NCBI GenBank assembly: GCA_937125135.1
Contig: CAKZLD010000122.1
Coordinates: 1-33,070, forward strand
Length of the DNA stretch: 33,070 nt
Reading direction: 5' to 3'
Source of the DNA: an uncultured Ignavibacterium sp.
GTDB taxonomy: Bacteria > Bacteroidota > Ignavibacteria > Ignavibacteriales > Ignavibacteriaceae
Under the pieces are notes generated by a model. That model made no database searches, had not been told where the DNA came from, and worked only from the letters and a program-made list of their open reading frames with translations. This document shows, piece after piece, positions 1-7,714 of the stretch (its first letter is position 1; each line of letters starts with the position of its first letter). The position numbers and the translations under genes were made by a program.

Positions 1-1086
1 GTCATTTCCAAATGCTATTATTGGTTTTCCTACTCGCAGATATTCAAAAAGTTTTCCGGGAACATGTCTTTTCTCAGATGCACAAACCAACAGATAATCA
101 GCATTGAATAGTTCGTTAAGCATCTGACGATACGGTAGAAACCCACAATATTCAGTTATTTCTTCCAGTCCGGTTTCTTTAATCGAATTTTTTACCAATG
201 GAGCTACAGTACCGAAAAATTTTATCCTGAATTTTTCTCCCGATTCAATTCTCCTTTTGATTTCTTTCCACAGCATTATCGGATTTTGATAATCAAATAT
301 ATTTCCAGCGTGCACAATAGTTTTACATTCCCCTTCCTTTGGAAGGGGATTTAGGGGTAGGCTTTTGAAATCATCTTCGTTGTAACCCCAATATAAAACA
401 TAAGATTTATTCTCAAGGAAAGAATACTTCCTTGCATAATCTTCCTTCATTGATTCAGTAATGAAGATTACTTTGTTAGCTTTTTTAAGAACAGATTTTT
501 CTAAATGATTATCGATAATAAGAGTAACTCGACTGCGTTTGAAATTTCTGTAATATGAAATATCAACCCAAGGATCAATGAAGACTGGAAAAAAAGGAAT
601 ATTAAAGTCAACAGATAATTTTTTTGCAATCAGATGAGTTGTGTGTGGAGGTCCTATCGAAACTATAGCACCTACTTTATCTTTTTTCAAAAATTTTCTC
701 CCTGCTTGGATAGCTGGGAAATACCAGCCTATTCGCGCATCAGGTATGAATAGATTCATTCGTATCCAAACTGATATTTTATGTACGAGACTCTTATTTT
801 CTGTCGAAATAGTTTCTGATGCAATAAGTTTTTCACCCGGCTTCTTACCAATAAACTTTCTATAAAGATTAAATGGTTCATTTGCTTTCGTTCTGATTAC
901 TTCCCAATTGGGATTAACTTTCTCAAGCAGGCTTTCATCTTTTTCCGTAAAAGTTTCATCTTTTGTTGTAAGAATTATCGGTTTCCAATCAAAGTTCTGA
1001 AGATGAGTCATTATATCTAATGGCCAGTGAAGTGAAGCTTTACCTGACGGAGGCCAATAGTATGTTATGAAAAGAACTTTTTTCAT
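1..1086 (-). CDS. Glycosyltransferase, GT4-like, 3' end cut by window edge
   Basis: An uninterrupted frame of 362 codons runs from an ATG at 1084-1086 off the left edge with no stop. It starts MKKVLFITYYWPPSGKAS, the usual opening of Bacteroidetes GT-B glycosyltransferases. An N-terminal Rossmann-like domain is followed by a linker around residues 235-255. The start of the donor-binding domain then shows IVHAGN and, near the edge, VPGKLFEYLRVGKPI, which resembles the GT4 nucleotide-sugar site. The likely role is transfer of a sugar to a cell-surface polysaccharide or glycolipid; donor and acceptor cannot be told. The start overlaps the stop of the upstream methyltransferase as ATGA, so translation is probably coupled. 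Residues 243-253 (LPLNPLPKEGE) are encoded by a palindromic repeat, described separately. The family is fairly sure, the substrate unknown. Confidence 0.85.
   Translation of the reverse strand, partial: MKKVLFITYYWPPSGKASLHWPLDIMTHLQNFDWKPIILTTKDETFTEKDESLLEKVNPNWEVIRTKANEPFNLYRKFIGKKPGEKLIASETISTENKSLVHKISVWIRMNLFIPDARIGWYFPAIQAGRKFLKKDKVGAIVSIGPPHTTHLIAKKLSVDFNIPFFPVFIDPWVDISYYRNFKRSRVTLIIDNHLEKSVLKKANKVIFITESMKEDYARKYSFLENKSYVLYWGYNEDDFKSLPLNPLPKEGECKTIVHAGNIFDYQNPIMLWKEIKRRIESGEKFRIKFFGTVAPLVKNSIKETGLEEITEYCGFLPYRQMLNELFNADYLLVCASEKRHVPGKLFEYLRVGKPIIAFGND
329..360. repeat. Palindromic hairpin repeat inside the glycosyltransferase frame
   Basis: CCCCTTCC (330-337), a TTT loop and GGAAGGGG (341-348) form a perfect 8-bp stem, followed by a second G-run, AGGGGTAG (353-360). 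The C-run could pair with either G-run. It is read in frame as residues 243-253 of the glycosyltransferase. A similarly built element lies at 18354-18388. From memory, such C-run/G-run elements are dispersed in Bacteroidetes-type genomes; membership of one family is inference. Confidence 0.55.
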
Positions 1087-1682
1087 TTCTTCCTGCCAAT
1101 AAATCTTATCAAATCTGCTTTGCCCTGATGTAAGCTGCCCTCACTTAAATTGACTGTTATGCTTTCAAGTAAGATTTTTTCAAGCTCATCAAATGATTTC
1201 AAAATATCTTCCTCGCCGTATAATAGATTTACATCCTTCGGTCCGCCTGAATTATTGTCTATCTGATTCTTATTAAACGCTTCAAGAATGATCAATCCTT
1301 CTCTCTTTAGAGATGAAATAATTTTCTTGTGAACATAATTTCTTTTCTCTGCTGATAGATGAACAAAGATAATTGCTGCCAAATCATATTTGTTTTCGGG
1401 ATAATTGAATTCCATAAGATCAGAATCAAAATAGTTAATTTTTACAGAATTTAATTCTGCCAGCTTTAATGCTTTTACTTTAGCGGTTTCACTGAAATTG
1501 ACTGCATCAACCTGCCAGCCTTTTGAAGCAGCATAAATTGCATTTCTACCTTCACCTTCACCGGGTAGAAGTAAATTGCCCGGTTTTAAATTGATTAGTT
1601 GTTCTTTGAAGAATTCGTTTGGTTCTGTTCCATAAATATATTCTTCCAATGAGTATCTTTCGTTCCAAAGTTCTTTAATCAT
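1083..1682 (-). CDS. Class I SAM-dependent methyltransferase, TehB-like
   Basis: A 199-residue protein opening with W-N-E-R-Y and EEYIYGTEPNEF, the usual start of small TehB/thiopurine-type methyltransferases. The glycine-rich SAM loop is LLLPGEGEGRN near residues 37-47. An acidic motif II follows in the VDAVNFSE region, and the C-terminus HQGKADLIRFIGRKK is typical of the family. It probably methylates a small molecule or detoxifies a metal or chalcogen oxyanion; the substrate cannot be read from sequence. Its stop overlaps the start of the glycosyltransferase (ATGA), so the two form an operon. A TAnnTTTG box lies just upstream at 1706-1713. The fold is sure, the substrate unknown. Confidence 0.85.
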   Translation of the reverse strand: MIKELWNERYSLEEYIYGTEPNEFFKEQLINLKPGNLLLPGEGEGRNAIYAASKGWQVDAVNFSETAKVKALKLAELNSVKINYFDSDLMEFNYPENKYDLAAIIFVHLSAEKRNYVHKKIISSLKREGLIILEAFNKNQIDNNSGGPKDVNLLYGEEDILKSFDELEKILLESITVNLSEGSLHQGKADLIRFIGRKK

Positions 1683-1695
1683 TTTATATCTAAAA

Positions 1696-1801
1696 ATTTC
1701 TAAGACAAATTTATCAATCCTGAATAGTTTTAAGAAAATTCTTATCCATTATTTTTTTACATAGACAAAATAAAAAGCTTATTTATTTTTGTCTTAGAAA
1801 T
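1696..1801. promoter_or_regulatory. Divergent promoter region with mirrored 14-bp motif
   Basis: This gap separates the methyltransferase (minus) and groES-like (plus) genes. Each side has a perfect TAnnTTTG box: TAAATTTG on minus (1706-1713) and TATTTTTG on plus (1784-1791). Both boxes continue into the same sequence, TTTGTCTTAGAAAT, at 1788-1801 on plus and 1696-1709 on minus, a 14/14 inverted repeat. A third AGACAAAA at 1763-1770 faces the plus-strand copy and makes a near-palindrome over 1763-1794. No -33 TTTG is obvious on either side. The boxes are well supported; an operator role is inference. Confidence 0.55.
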
Positions 1802-1814
1802 AATAAGGATTAGA

Positions 1815-2189
1815 ATGGATGTGAATATTAGAAATATTCAAAAATTTATTGTGGTAGGAGATCGAGTTTTAATCAAACCAGAAAGTGAAGAAGGTAAAAC
1901 TGCAAGTGGATTATATCTTCCTCCGGGTGTAACCGAAAAAGAAAAAATACAAAGCGGATATGTGATTAAAGTTGGTCCCGGTTATGCAACTGCAACTCCA
2001 CCCGATGAAGAACCTTGGAAATCAAATGAGGAAAAAGTTAAGTACATTCCTTTGCAGGCTAAAGAAGGTGACTTGGCAATCTTCTTAAGAAAAGAAGCTT
2101 ACGAAATTGAATTTGATAAGGAAAAATATCTAATCGTGCCTCATTCGGCAATCTTATTACTTATAAGAGAAGAAGATTTATTTAGCTAA
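1815..2189 (+). CDS. GroES-family co-chaperonin-like protein
   Basis: A 124-residue protein with the Cpn10 fold signature: VVGDRVLIKPE near the N-terminus, a mobile-loop-like segment around TASGLYLPPGVTEKEKIQSG, then GYVIKVGPG. The C-terminal strands hold GDLAIFLRKEAYEIEFDKEKYLIVPHSAIL. Canonical GroES is about 95 residues. The extra length is an insert near residues 55-80, containing ATPPDEEPW, where GroES has its roof region. No groEL is adjacent and no CIRCE element is visible, so this is probably a secondary GroES-like protein rather than the main co-chaperonin. An AAGGA ribosome-binding site lies about 6 nt before the ATG. Its stop directly abuts the convergent stop of the next gene. The fold is sure, the partner unknown. 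Confidence 0.85.
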   Translation: MDVNIRNIQKFIVVGDRVLIKPESEEGKTASGLYLPPGVTEKEKIQSGYVIKVGPGYATATPPDEEPWKSNEEKVKYIPLQAKEGDLAIFLRKEAYEIEFDKEKYLIVPHSAILLLIREEDLFS

Positions 2190-3209
2190 TTATTCCCACC
2201 AACTTAAAATTTGAAATCTCCTCGTCTGCATCGCTGAAGAAATCACTTGGAGAGCTTGTGAACTGTAATAAATACCAAAATTACCATTTGAGATATTCAA
2301 ATTTACATTAGGACTTGCAACTACAACTCCACCCCATACAATTCCATTTCCATTAAGTTTGGTTGTGATATTAGAGTTTTGATAGGCAACAATCAAACCG
2401 ACATAATTAAAATTTCCATTTATCTCCAAATTTCCATTGACAACCATTACTCCACAACCACTAATTGAGTTTATTTTTATTGATCCATTTACGAAAGTTA
2501 CTTTCGGAGAACTCTGTGTGCCAAGATTCGAATGTAATCGCAAATCGCCCGTAGAGTTAATAATGATATCCGGATTACTTATTAGTGCATTAGCGTAGGC
2601 GAACCAATCTGTGGAATCACTAACTACCGAAACGCTTGGAGTACTTCCCGAACCAATAACACTTGCACTACCACCAATATTAGATTTGATTATACTGACT
2701 TGGGAAGAATTGTTTACTCCGATCCCAGGTAAAGAAGTGCTACCAGCAATAGGTGTTGTACTTCCAATTGAATGATTATGACCACTAACGGTTATATTTC
2801 CATTAATTTTAACATTACTAACAACATTCGCAGCAACTCTAAACCCTGATTTAAGAGGGAGAATACCAATTTTATCTGCTCTTGCTTTAACAATCGTTGT
2901 ATGCGTATGCCCCATAAAATTTGCAGCTGAGGTGACTGTAATAAGTGAATCAATACCAGAGATGATTACATTATATTTACCATTAAACAAGGAGTTATTA
3001 GAAAAAGTTTTTCCAAGCATAGAATTATCAGATTTAAGTTTTTCAAGAAAAATTTCAACTCCAGAATTTGCAATTAATCGGGCTTGAGTTTTACCAAACA
3101 TCTCAGTTGTTGCCCCCAAAGATTCTTTTGTATTGGAATTTAACTTAAGTACCATAAATCCTACGATGGCACTAGTACCTAAAACAATTATTAATAAACT
3201 TTTTCCCAT
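2190..3209 (-). CDS. PilX-like pilus assembly/secretion-associated protein
   Basis: A 339-residue protein with one hydrophobic N-terminal segment (about residues 4-21), then a helical stretch (ARLIANSGVEIFLEKL) as in PilX and GspK-type proteins. The long C-terminal part is rich in Asn, Gly, Ser and Val with short strand repeats, such as VKINGNITVSG and VMVVNGNLEINGNF. It ends with an IYYSSQALQ motif, as PilX-type proteins often do. It is probably an exported, membrane-anchored minor-pilin-like protein. The usual type III signal (small residue, hydrophobic residue, Glu at +5) is absent. It is last in a three-gene cluster with a 1-nt gap to the preceding gene. The PilX assignment rests on architecture rather than strong motifs. 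Confidence 0.6.
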   Translation of the reverse strand: MGKSLLIIVLGTSAIVGFMVLKLNSNTKESLGATTEMFGKTQARLIANSGVEIFLEKLKSDNSMLGKTFSNNSLFNGKYNVIISGIDSLITVTSAANFMGHTHTTIVKARADKIGILPLKSGFRVAANVVSNVKINGNITVSGHNHSIGSTTPIAGSTSLPGIGVNNSSQVSIIKSNIGGSASVIGSGSTPSVSVVSDSTDWFAYANALISNPDIIINSTGDLRLHSNLGTQSSPKVTFVNGSIKINSISGCGVMVVNGNLEINGNFNYVGLIVAYQNSNITTKLNGNGIVWGGVVVASPNVNLNISNGNFGIYYSSQALQVISSAMQTRRFQILSWWE

Positions 3210-3210
3210 T

Positions 3211-3792
3211 TTAAATATTCCTTGGACTAATGGTTAATTCCCAGTATGTGAATGTTGAATCAACTGGAGTAATGAATACGTTTTTAAATTTTATAGTAGG
3301 ATGAACCCAAAATTCTGCTTTAACATATTTAATACTGTCTTTAATTGCTGTTGTTACTCCATATCTGTCAAAATATGAAAATTTAAATTTAGTTAAACCT
3401 AAATGGGGTCCATACAGAGTGTCAACAGAATTCATAATTCTGACTAAATTCACATTTGTACTGTCGCCACCAGATTTCTCGTCAGCGGAAACAACAACAT
3501 ATTCCACAACATCAATTACTCCATGTCCAGCAGTTCCGGGTGCTTGCATATCAGCATAATATTTAATCTTATTTGAATCGGCTGTAATTATTGCACTACC
3601 GGTATAATTATATCCTATCTTTCTCAAATCTCTACTTACTATCTCAGCAATTGTTTTTGCATTTTGTTGAAGTACTAATTCTTTATCAGATGAAATAGAT
3701 GTACTAAGAGTGTAGAGGTTGAAATTCATAATCATAAGCAACAAAATTCCACCAATAAAAAATGAACCGAGTAAGTCAAGTATTGTTTGCAT
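3211..3792 (-). CDS. PilW-like membrane-anchored pilin-type protein
   Basis: A 193-residue protein with a hydrophobic helix at about residues 5-30, then a polar helix (KTIAEIVSRDLRKIGYNYTG). An R-D-L-R-x-x-G-Y run at this place is common in PilW-type minor pilins. The rest is predicted beta-rich, including VVEYVV and LTKFKFSYFDRYG. No canonical prepilin-peptidase site with Glu at +5 is visible in the N-terminus. It is the middle gene of a three-gene cluster, with 2 nt to the gene before and 1 nt to the gene after. It probably forms an envelope complex with both neighbours, perhaps a pseudopilus or a simplified secretion tip. The assignment is by resemblance and context. Confidence 0.55.
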   Translation of the reverse strand: MQTILDLLGSFFIGGILLLMIMNFNLYTLSTSISSDKELVLQQNAKTIAEIVSRDLRKIGYNYTGSAIITADSNKIKYYADMQAPGTAGHGVIDVVEYVVVSADEKSGGDSTNVNLVRIMNSVDTLYGPHLGLTKFKFSYFDRYGVTTAIKDSIKYVKAEFWVHPTIKFKNVFITPVDSTFTYWELTISPRNI

Positions 3793-3794
3793 AA

Positions 3795-4286
3795 TTACTT
3801 CGAATGTAATGTGAATATAAATGATAAAACAGCATCACTACTCATATACGGACTTTCAACTCGAACATCAACTCTTTTGTAAAAAGTTTGTGTTGTACTT
3901 ACTTGTCCCTGATTATCTTCCTGAACATAATAAACATTAGCTTTCACAGTATATTCCTCTGCATGAGGCAATGAGATATTCTTGGTATATCCTTTGTAAT
4001 CATCAATGTCATCAAAATAATTTACAGATACCTCCCCAGAATCAGGACCTAAAGAATTACTCGTTGTTAACTGATTTTTATTAATTGCAGAAAATACAAT
4101 TGTTTTTTCATCAAAAGATTTTTGTTTTATTTCTTCTATAAGGTCGTCAGCAAGTGAAAAAGCAGTAAGAAAAACCTTATTGTCTATTTCGTGCGTAAGG
4201 TTCTGTATTACTACTCCATTGAAGTTTAGTGAAATTAGAGAAAATAACACTAAAGCTCCAACTGCTAACATTGTATTTATGTTCAT
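3795..4286 (-). CDS. PilV-like membrane-anchored pilin-type protein
   Basis: A 163-residue protein with an N-terminal hydrophobic segment (about residues 5-30). This is followed by a helix containing FSLADDLIEEIKQKSFDE, which resembles the A-x-x-L-I-E-E-I-x-x-x-x-F-D-E pattern of PilV-type pilins. The C-terminal part is predicted beta, with EEYTVKANVYYV and FYKRVDVRVESPYM. It is the first gene of the PilV/W/X-like cluster. No Shine-Dalgarno sequence is evident before its ATG, and only a 7/8 match to the TAnnTTTG box (4315-4322) is upstream. The lack of a canonical cleavage motif means processing by a prepilin peptidase is doubtful. Confidence 0.55.
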   Translation of the reverse strand: MNINTMLAVGALVLFSLISLNFNGVVIQNLTHEIDNKVFLTAFSLADDLIEEIKQKSFDEKTIVFSAINKNQLTTSNSLGPDSGEVSVNYFDDIDDYKGYTKNISLPHAEEYTVKANVYYVQEDNQGQVSTTQTFYKRVDVRVESPYMSSDAVLSFIFTLHSK

Positions 4287-4542
4287 ATTTTTTGACGTTT
4301 TTTTGATTATAATTCAAATATCGGACCTTAGTTACTGAAGTATTCGATTCAAAATTAACACATTTTTCAATATTAAAACAGTAAAACTTACATGTAAAAA
4401 ATACTAAGCGAATTAATTTTTACTTGAATTAAATTTTCACAAAAAAATTTTCGAGCTTTTAATTTAATAATCGAGATTAATCTTAAAACTTTTATCTAAT
4501 TTTAATATTTTTGCAATAAATAAACATTTCAAAGGAAAGAAT
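4287..4542. other. Intergenic region between divergent pilin-like cluster and aconitase
   Basis: These 256 bp are very AT-rich and hold no plausible gene. A perfect TAnnTTTG box for aconitase lies at 4506-4513, and a weaker match for the leftward cluster at 4315-4322 on the minus strand. I see no riboswitch-like structure or strong inverted repeat. Confidence 0.5.
4506..4513 (+). promoter_or_regulatory. Promoter -7 box for aconitase gene
   Basis: TATTTTTG matches TAnnTTTG exactly and lies 29 nt before the aconitase ATG, which also has an AAAGGAAAG ribosome-binding site. No clear -33 TTTG is visible at the expected distance, so the promoter is incomplete by consensus. Confidence 0.5.
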
Positions 4543-6807
4543 ATGACACAAAATTTTGATATGATTAAAAACTATTACGAATCATTTATCGAAAAGCTAA
4601 ATACAGCGAGAGAATTATTAAAAAGACCAATGACCTATGCCGAAAAAGTTTTATACACACATTTATGGGAAAAGCCAACTCGTGAATATATCAGAGGAAA
4701 AGATTACGTTGATTTAGCTCCTGACAGAGTTGCAATGCAAGATGCAACTGCTCAAATGGCATTACTACAATTTATGTCAGCAGGCAGAAAAACTACTGCT
4801 GTTCCTACTACTGTTCATTGTGATCATTTAATTCAGGCACAAGTGGGTGCAAAAGATGATTTATTCAGAGCAAACGAAGAAAATAAAGAAGTTTTTGATT
4901 TTCTTGAAAGTATCTCAAGAAAATACGGAATCGGGTTTTGGAAACCCGGAGCAGGAATAATTCATCAGGTAGTACTAGAAAATTACGCTTTTCCTGGTGG
5001 AATGATGATCGGAACAGATTCTCATACTCCTAATGCAGGTGGATTAGGTATGATTGCTATTGGAGTCGGTGGAGCTGATGCAGTTGATGTAATGGCCGGA
5101 ATGCCTTGGGAATTAAAATGGCCTAAAATTATTGGTGTTAAATTATCTGGTAAACTTAATGGCTGGACTTCACCGAAAGATGTAATTCTCAAACTCGCCG
5201 GAATTCTTACTGTAAAAGGCGGTACTGGTGCTATTGTAGAATATTTTGGTGAAGGAACTAATTCCATTTCTTGCACTGGCAAGGCTACAATTTGTAATAT
5301 GGGTGCTGAAATAGGTGCAACTACTTCCATTTTCCCTTATGATCAAAGGATGTCTGCCTATCTGAAAATAACAAAAAGAAATGATGTCGCTGAATTAGCT
5401 GAAAAATTGAAACAAGAATTGAAAGCTGATGATGATGTTATTTACAATCCTGAAAAATATTTTGATCAAATTATTGAAATAAACTTAGATGAACTTGAAC
5501 CACATTTAAATGGTCCTTTCACACCAGATAAAGCTTGGCCAATATCCAAGATGAAGGAAGCAGTTGAAAAAGAAGGCTATCCCGACAATATTTCTGTTGC
5601 TCTAATTGGTAGTTGCACTAACTCAAGTTATGAAGATATAGATAGAAGTGCAAGTGTAGCGAAACAAGCTCTGTCGGTTGGATTAAAAGTTAAATCACAG
5701 TTTACAATTACTCCGGGTTCTGAGCAAGTCCGTGCAACAATCGAAAGAGATGGTCAATTGAAAGCATTGACAGATATTGGAGGTTTGATTCTTGCTAACG
5801 CTTGTGGTCCTTGTATCGGAATGTGGAAAAGAATGGACATAAAAACCGGAGAAAGAAATACAATAGTTACTTCATTCAACCGAAATTTCGCAAAGAGAAA
5901 TGATGGCAATCCAGAAACACTTGCTTTTGTTGCTTCTCCGGAGATAACTACTGCTTTGGCAATTGCAGGAAAACTTTCTTTTAATCCCTTGACTGATGAA
6001 TTACAAAATGAACAAGGTCAAAAAGTTAAACTTTCACCACCTGAAGGAGAAGAATTACCTGCAAAAGGTTTTGATGAAGGTAATTCGGGGTTTATTCCTC
6101 CTAAACAAAATGGAGAGGATATTGAAGTAATAGTCAATCCAAATAGCGACAGACTGCAATTACTTAAACCTTTTGATCCTTGGGATGGTAATGATTTCAT
6201 TGATCTACCAGTATTACTAAAAGCTGCTGGTAAATGCACAACAGATCATATTTCAATGGCTGGACCGTGGCTAAAGTACAGAGGTCATTTGGATAATATT
6301 TCTAACAATATGTTTCTCGGAGCAATAAACGCATTTACTGGAGATGCTGGTAAAACAAAAAATATTTTTACTGGAGAGTATAAATCTATTCCAGAGATTG
6401 CACGTGAATACAAAGCAAAAGGTATAGGATGGGTTGTGGTTGGTGACGAAAATTATGGTGAAGGTTCATCTCGTGAGCATGCAGCTATGGAACCAAGATT
6501 CCTTGGTGGAAGAGCTATTATAGTTAAAAGCTTCGCTAGAATTCACGAAACTAATTTAAAGAAACAAGGTATATTACCTCTTACCTTTGCTAACCCTAGT
6601 GATTATGATAAGATTAGAGAAGATGATAAGGTAACGTTGTTTGCTTCAGAACTTCAGCCGGAGCAACCAGTTAGGATGATTGTAAAACATTCCGATAGCT
6701 CTGAGGATGAGATAATGCTTAATCATACGATGAATGCTTCGCAAATTGAATGGTTTAAAGCTGGTAGTGCATTAAATCTAATCGCTCAAAAACAAAATCG
6801 AAATTAA
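4543..6807 (+). CDS. acn: Aconitate hydratase, mitochondrial-type
   Basis: This enzyme interconverts citrate and isocitrate in the TCA cycle using a [4Fe-4S] cluster. The 754-residue length and motif set match the mitochondrial-type aconitase common in Bacteroidetes, rather than the roughly 890-residue AcnA or the AcnB type. Visible are HCDHLIQ near residue 90, GTDSHTPN near residue 157, the cluster cysteine in [11 protein letters not shown] (about residue 358) and the pair in [10 protein letters not shown] (about 422 and 425). The C-terminal swivel domain shows [19 protein letters not shown] with the substrate-binding Ser/Arg. It is preceded by an AAAGGAAAG ribosome-binding site and ends at a strong terminator. 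It is a single-gene unit, and identity is near certain. Confidence 0.97.
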   Translation: MTQNFDMIKNYYESFIEKLNTARELLKRPMTYAEKVLYTHLWEKPTREYIRGKDYVDLAPDRVAMQDATAQMALLQFMSAGRKTTAVPTTVHCDHLIQAQVGAKDDLFRANEENKEVFDFLESISRKYGIGFWKPGAGIIHQVVLENYAFPGGMMIGTDSHTPNAGGLGMIAIGVGGADAVDVMAGMPWELKWPKIIGVKLSGKLNGWTSPKDVILKLAGILTVKGGTGAIVEYFGEGTNSISCTGKATICNMGAEIGATTSIFPYDQRMSAYLKITKRNDVAELAEKLKQELKADDDVIYNPEKYFDQIIEINLDELEPHLNGPFTPDKAWPISKMKEAVEKEGYPDNISVALIGSCTNSSYEDIDRSASVAKQALSVGLKVKSQFTITPGSEQVRATIERDGQLKALTDIGGLILANACGPCIGMWKRMDIKTGERNTIVTSFNRNFAKRNDGNPETLAFVASPEITTALAIAGKLSFNPLTDELQNEQGQKVKLSPPEGEELPAKGFDEGNSGFIPPKQNGEDIEVIVNPNSDRLQLLKPFDPWDGNDFIDLPVLLKAAGKCTTDHISMAGPWLKYRGHLDNISNNMFLGAINAFTGDAGKTKNIFTGEYKSIPEIAREYKAKGIGWVVVGDENYGEGSSREHAAMEPRFLGGRAIIVKSFARIHETNLKKQGILPLTFANPSDYDKIREDDKVTLFASELQPEQPVRMIVKHSDSSEDEIMLNHTMNASQIEWFKAGSALNLIAQKQNRN

Positions 6808-6821
6808 CAGAAGATATTTCT

Positions 6822-6852
6822 CCACTCTGAAAACACTCAGAGTGGATTTTTT
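6822..6852 (+). terminator. Rho-independent terminator of aconitase
   Basis: CCACTCTG (6822-6829) and CAGAGTGG (6838-6845) form an 8-bp stem with an 8-nt loop, followed by ATTTTTT. The T-run exists only on the plus strand, so it serves aconitase. It ends at the stop codon of the convergent DUF1460 gene. Confidence 0.9.
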
Positions 6853-7705
6853 ATTCAACAGTTCGAAGCACAATTATACCAATATGTTTTTTACTATTTT
6901 TAACATATTCGTATAAAGGTTCCGAAGTTATTTCTACCTTTTTTCCAACAACTGGGGCGTGTAAAAAATGAGTTTTGCCATTTTGATTTTTTATTGCAAT
7001 TCCAACGTGTCCAATATCCAATCCATTTTGATTTGTAACTAATGCAATAAAATCACCATTCTTTATTTCATTATCAATACCGGATATTTTGTTTTCTGGA
7101 ATGAAGTAATAATTTCGTTTTGATATTTCACTTTCTTGTTTTTTAATAATTGGAATAAACTTAGGATTATTTTTCAAATGTTTATACAAATGCGGATTGC
7201 TACTCATAAAATTTACATTAAACTTTTTTTCAACTCCTCCGATTTTTTTTGTAACATCTTCAATTAAATTTTTCCTTTGATTATCATAAATCCAATCTGA
7301 AAAATAATGTAAGCGAGAAGTGTAATTCTCTATTTTTCCATTTCTATATCTGATTTTTTTGAGATATGATTGAAAATTTTCAAATTCAGTTTCATTATTT
7401 TTTATACATAAAGCAAGAGCAAAAGTAGTTTCCAAAAATGTTGTGCAATCGAGACCTCTTAAGTTAATGATAAGCTCCTCATTGTCGGTTACTTCAAGAG
7501 TATGAGCGATATAATCAGTTGAGATAAATGTTTTACCAATGGCAGATATAATTTCATTTAATGGTAAATCTTTCAGATTATTATTTTTTGCGAATTCTAT
7601 TTTTTCAAAGAAGATTGATACATCTTCTTCAGTAAAAAACTGAGGATAAATTTCTGTTGATAGAATTAGAAGAAAGAAAGAAATTGAGACTAAAATTAAT
7701 TTCAT
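6851..7705 (-). CDS. DUF1460 family exported protein (NlpC/P60-like fold)
   Basis: A 284-residue protein with an N-terminal signal peptide (KLILVSISFFLLILS then TEIYPQ). It has the DUF1460 hallmark LDCTTFLET near residue 81, carrying the presumed catalytic Cys, and a later GHVGIAI with the presumed catalytic His near residue 236. The family adopts a papain-like NlpC/P60 fold. It is thought to act on peptidoglycan-type amide bonds, but activity for this member is not shown. It lies 9 nt after dnaB and may be read through from that transcript. Its stop overlaps the T-run of the aconitase terminator. Family membership is well supported. Confidence 0.88.
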   Translation of the reverse strand: MKLILVSISFFLLILSTEIYPQFFTEEDVSIFFEKIEFAKNNNLKDLPLNEIISAIGKTFISTDYIAHTLEVTDNEELIINLRGLDCTTFLETTFALALCIKNNETEFENFQSYLKKIRYRNGKIENYTSRLHYFSDWIYDNQRKNLIEDVTKKIGGVEKKFNVNFMSSNPHLYKHLKNNPKFIPIIKKQESEISKRNYYFIPENKISGIDNEIKNGDFIALVTNQNGLDIGHVGIAIKNQNGKTHFLHAPVVGKKVEITSEPLYEYVKNSKKHIGIIVLRTVE

Positions 7706-7714
7706 GCTTTGTTC

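Noticed and set aside
641-865. 74-codon plus-strand open frame
   Set aside because: It lies wholly inside the glycosyltransferase gene on the other strand and has no ribosome-binding site or recognisable motif.
1763-1794. CIRCE-type heat-shock operator before groES-like gene
   Set aside because: The near-palindrome does not match TTAGCACTC-N9-GAGTGCTAA.
5022-5330. 102-codon minus-strand frame inside aconitase
   Set aside because: It is a shadow of conserved aconitase coding sequence, with no support for expression.
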